In this document: in pieces, positions 6,168-7,831 of the stretch
How the letters are laid out: each line of letters opens with the position of its first letter
How positions within the stretch are numbered: position 1 is the stretch's first letter
Assembly: GCA_016209785.1 (NCBI GenBank)
Contig: JACQVM010000006.1
Coordinates: 1-7,831, forward strand
Reading direction: 5' to 3'
DNA length: 7,831 nt
Source: Candidatus Melainabacteria bacterium
GTDB lineage: Bacteria; Cyanobacteriota; Vampirovibrionia; Obscuribacterales; Obscuribacteraceae
Made by a program: the position numbers and the translations under genes
Notes under the pieces: generated by a model
What the model saw: the letters and a program-made list of their open reading frames with translations, nothing else
The model's database searches: none
Told to the model about the DNA's origin: nothing

Positions 6168-6610
6168 GGCCGGGAGACCAATTGCTCGAAGGTGATGCGG
6201 TACTTTCGCCGGAGCCGTTCCTTCGCTCTCCCATAGCGTCGCGCCTGAGCCATCCGACCGACGTCTTCCAGGAAGTGCTCGTAAGCTGCCAGGCAGCAAA
6301 AGAGCTCTTTGGCCACTCGCGACTTAGTCCAGCGCTTGTTGCGCATTGCTGCCTGCAAGACAGCCAACGCTGCCATGTAGCTCTCCTCAGCCTTCCCATC
6401 CAGATGAAGAAGGTACTGGCTGTCACCCAGAAAATACAGGCTGCGTCCTGTGTCAGGGTGCCCAGAACCCTGGTGGAAGCACCTGAGCCGAACAACGTTT
6501 TCGAGCTTGTCTGGCACTCCAATGTACCAGCCCTGCATGATCTCAGCCATGGCTTGCTTCTCCAGACGCGTAGCAAACCTTGTCAGAAAACGCCTGTTTC
6601 TGGAGCTCAT
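6161..6610 (-). CDS. TPR-like hypothetical protein, 149 aa
   Basis: The start ATG (6610-6608) has AAAGGAG 8 bases upstream; this ribosome binding site follows directly on the stop codon of the preceding gene, so the two are clearly one operon (15-base gap). The N-terminus is basic (RNRRFLTRFATRLEK). Residues about 57-88 (SLYFLGDSQYLLHLDGK, then AEESYMAALAVLQAA) and 100-137 (AKELFCCLAAYEHFLEDVG, then MAQARRYGRAKERLRRK) have the helix-turn-helix spacing of tetratricopeptide-type repeats, suggesting a small protein-binding module. No signal peptide, no catalytic motif. The TGA at 6163-6161 is the only stop between this gene and the next larger one. The family is not known to me; the TPR call rests on pattern only. 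Confidence 0.7.
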   Translation of the reverse strand: MSSRNRRFLTRFATRLEKQAMAEIMQGWYIGVPDKLENVVRLRCFHQGSGHPDTGRSLYFLGDSQYLLHLDGKAEESYMAALAVLQAAMRNKRWTKSRVAKELFCCLAAYEHFLEDVGRMAQARRYGRAKERLRRKYRITFEQLVSRPC

Positions 6611-6625
6611 CGAAAGGACTCCTTT

Positions 6626-6958
6626 CTAGTCGTTTGAAGAGCCTTCTTGTGCTAGCAGCTCATCGTAAGCGCTGACATTCCACTGTTCGGATTCACGAAA
6701 CGCCCTTTCTGCTGCCAGCCACTTGTCCCGATTCCTTATCCGCCTAGCCACTTCTTCTGAGGTCATCTTTCTGGGACCACAATGCCGGACTGAGCAGCAT
6801 CGGGGGCTCGAACCATCGAGAAGCGAGACACCTGCCAGCGAAACATCATGTCCTTCGTCGTTGACTTCTGTGCACAAGACTGGGTGGTACGCACAGTCTT
6901 GGTAGATGTCACCGACAGCAAAAGACCGAAGGTTGCGCTTTCTCTTCTTACTCGCCAC
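6626..6958 (-). CDS. Cys/His-rich hypothetical protein, 110 aa, first gene of the unknown operon
   Basis: Two GTG starts are possible. GTG 6958 is preferred because GTGAGG lies 6 bases before it; GTG 6970 would add four residues but lacks a site, and an in-frame stop lies just upstream (6976-6974). Counting from 6958, the first 11 residues are very basic (ASKKRKRNLR). A core with two matched metal-ligand-like clusters follows: CAYHPVLC (C22, H25, C29) and CCSVRHC (C54, C55, H59, C60), separated by an acidic/Gly segment (LAGVSLLDGS). Residues about 65-110 are helical and charged (SEEVARRIRNRDKWLAAERAF). This suggests a small zinc-binding, possibly nucleic-acid-binding protein, but no named family is recognised. 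The stop TAG is followed after 15 bases by the TPR-like gene. Confidence 0.7.
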   Translation of the reverse strand: MASKKRKRNLRSFAVGDIYQDCAYHPVLCTEVNDEGHDVSLAGVSLLDGSSPRCCSVRHCGPRKMTSEEVARRIRNRDKWLAAERAFRESEQWNVSAYDELLAQEGSSND

Positions 6959-6970
6959 AGTTAGCCTCAC

Positions 6971-7425
6971 TTTCTACACGCTTGTAGATTGCCCTTCTTC
7001 GTGTGACTTACCTAAGCCACAAACTTCTTTTACGTTCTTGTGCAGTGGTGCCCTTGCTGTTGTGTGGATCCTTGAATGTCAGCTAAATTGACGGTCATTC
7101 TTAGTCTTAGGTGTTGTCTTGCCTACTTGTCAAGCACGTGTGTTTAGGAGAACATGTTTCAACGATACTAGTGCGGCAGCTTCCGACCGTAGCCAGACTC
7201 CAACAACTCGCAACTTCTAGACTATCTTTTGGTGTAGTCACGAAAATTTCTTAGCAAACCGCTTGCTGGGAATTACCCCCATAGCCCTCATTATTACGAG
7301 CCGTACGAACAGGTAAGATATGCTCACTTGAATTGCGGGGCAAGATCACACTTTGAACTTTGTAGTTGTTAATCCAATTATTGCCAATGCTCATTTGCTA
7401 GAAAAACATTGATGTGCGCAGGTGG
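6971..7425. other. Gene-poor stretch between the unknown operon and the PIN toxin gene
   Basis: These 455 bases contain no frame with a credible start and ribosome binding site; TAGGAG at 7145-7150 precedes ATG 7154, but the frame ends after five codons. No tRNA-like fold was found by eye. On the minus strand a -35-like TTGACA (7134-7129) lies upstream of the operon but has no good -10 at the right distance. A palindrome sits at the operon end. The region presumably holds the operon promoter; otherwise I see nothing in it. Confidence 0.5.
6973..6988 (-). promoter_or_regulatory. Palindrome just upstream of the unknown operon
   Basis: TCTACA (6973-6978) and TGTAGA (6983-6988) form an inverted repeat with a 4-base spacer, ending only 15 bases before the preferred GTG start of the first gene. 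Such a site could be an operator for autoregulation, for instance by the basic Cys/His-rich first product, or a leader hairpin. Inference from position only. Confidence 0.3.
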
Positions 7426-7818
7426 CTAGTCAGGCGGAAGCGGATGCATCGTCACTTCCGGCATTGGGTAATGTTTGACATTGTCAGTGAGCAAGAGCAA
7501 TCCATGCTCAATGGCTACAGCGGCCACTGTGACATCTGAAACTGAAAGCGTAACCCCTCTTTCCGCCCAGGTGCACTTTAACAGTCCTGCCTGGGTGGCA
7601 ATTTCTCTTGTCACGTTGTAATAGTCCAGGCTGTTGAGAAACAACTCTGTCTGCTGCCGTTCTTTCGCTTTCATTCCAGCGTAGACTTCCGTAACGTTAA
7701 TGGCACAGCAGCATAATAGATTGCCGGTCAGAAGAAGATTCCTAAGTAGCGTGACACGTCCACGTTTGCCATTAAGAGCGTCAATGATCACACTGGTATC
7801 AAGAAGATAGCTCGCCAT
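7426..7818 (-). CDS. vapC: VapC-type PIN-domain ribonuclease toxin
   Basis: A 130-residue single PIN domain, the usual length for VapC toxins: Mg2+-dependent endoribonucleases that cut tRNA or rRNA and are held inactive by a VapB antitoxin. The acidic active-site residues are all present: D7 in YLLDTSVIIDAL, E44 in INVTEVYAGM, D95 in LSVSDVTVAAVAIEHG and D112 in LLLLTDNVKHYP. The ATG (7818-7816) overlaps a TGA in another frame by one base (TGATG), as expected if an antitoxin gene ends there; that gene lies beyond the window. Nothing suggests inactivation. It faces the same way as the unknown operon but is about 450 bases upstream of it, so is probably a separate unit. Confidence 0.9.
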   Translation of the reverse strand: MASYLLDTSVIIDALNGKRGRVTLLRNLLLTGNLLCCCAINVTEVYAGMKAKERQQTELFLNSLDYYNVTREIATQAGLLKCTWAERGVTLSVSDVTVAAVAIEHGLLLLTDNVKHYPMPEVTMHPLPPD

Positions 7819-7831
7819 CAGCGCCTACGAC
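7818..7831 (-). CDS. Possible end of the VapB antitoxin gene (partial)
   Basis: On the minus strand the last bases of the window read as Arg-Arg-Arg-stop, with TGA (7820-7818) overlapping the toxin ATG. This one-base overlap is common in vapBC operons, where the antitoxin comes first. With only four codons visible the gene is inferred from the neighbouring toxin, not recognised. Confidence 0.25.

Noticed and set aside
6118..6576. 152-codon minus-strand frame overlapping the TPR-like gene
   Set aside because: It is Trp/Arg/Ser-rich, as out-of-frame reading of this DNA would give, and lacks the strong ribosome binding site of the gene at 6610.
6182..6637. 151-codon + strand frame opposite the TPR-like gene
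   Set aside because: It is antisense to a gene with a good start and operon context; the product has no motif.
6906..7091. 61-codon + strand frame with a hydrophobic middle, overlapping the start of the Cys/His-rich gene
   Set aside because: No Shine-Dalgarno, it overlaps a better gene on the opposite strand, and its pattern is like random T-rich sequence.
7266..7290. Partial match (CCCCCATAGC) to an arm of the 21-bp hairpin (CCCCCAATAGC), considered as a flanking terminal repeat of a cassette
   Set aside because: Only about ten bases with a gap, no longer similarity and no target-site duplication seen.

Overview
The window looks like a piece of a bacterial chromosome of moderate G+C content. 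There are no rRNA or tRNA genes, CRISPR arrays, transposases or phage structural genes. Secreted or lipoprotein-type signal sequences and an AmiC-type amidase without cell-wall-binding repeats suggest a diderm (Gram-negative-type) cell. Long TPR proteins and the moderate G+C would fit, for example, a non-photosynthetic relative of cyanobacteria (Obscuribacterales-like), but that placement is a guess.

Left part (1-5161): ordinary-looking genes. After an ambiguous tail of an upstream gene come, on the + strand, a 602-aa exported TPR-repeat protein (108-1916), a Rob-like AraC/XylS regulator with a GyrI-like ligand-binding domain (2355-3233), and a two-gene operon of an exported N-acetylmuramoyl-L-alanine amidase (3570-4415) and a HAD phosphatase/phosphomutase (4439-5161). 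A small 78-aa ORF of unknown function (1923-2159, minus) lies between the TPR gene and the regulator.

Middle (5162-5464): a gene-free convergent junction packed with inverted repeats. These include a 12-bp stem and a perfect 21-bp stem with a 3-nt loop.

Right part (5465-7831), all genes on the minus strand: an operon of unrecognised genes, visibly richer in G+C than the left part. In transcription order it holds a 110-aa Cys/His-rich protein, a 149-aa TPR-like protein, a possible 45-aa hydrophobic peptide, and a 173-aa protein. The last two main genes share one reading frame, interrupted by a single TGA. A gene-poor stretch of about 450 bases follows, then a VapC-type PIN-domain toxin at the right edge, whose antitoxin would lie just outside the window.

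The best candidate for something undescribed is the 5465-6958 operon: none of its products matches a family I can name, its genes carry good ribosome binding sites, and its base composition differs from the neighbouring genes.
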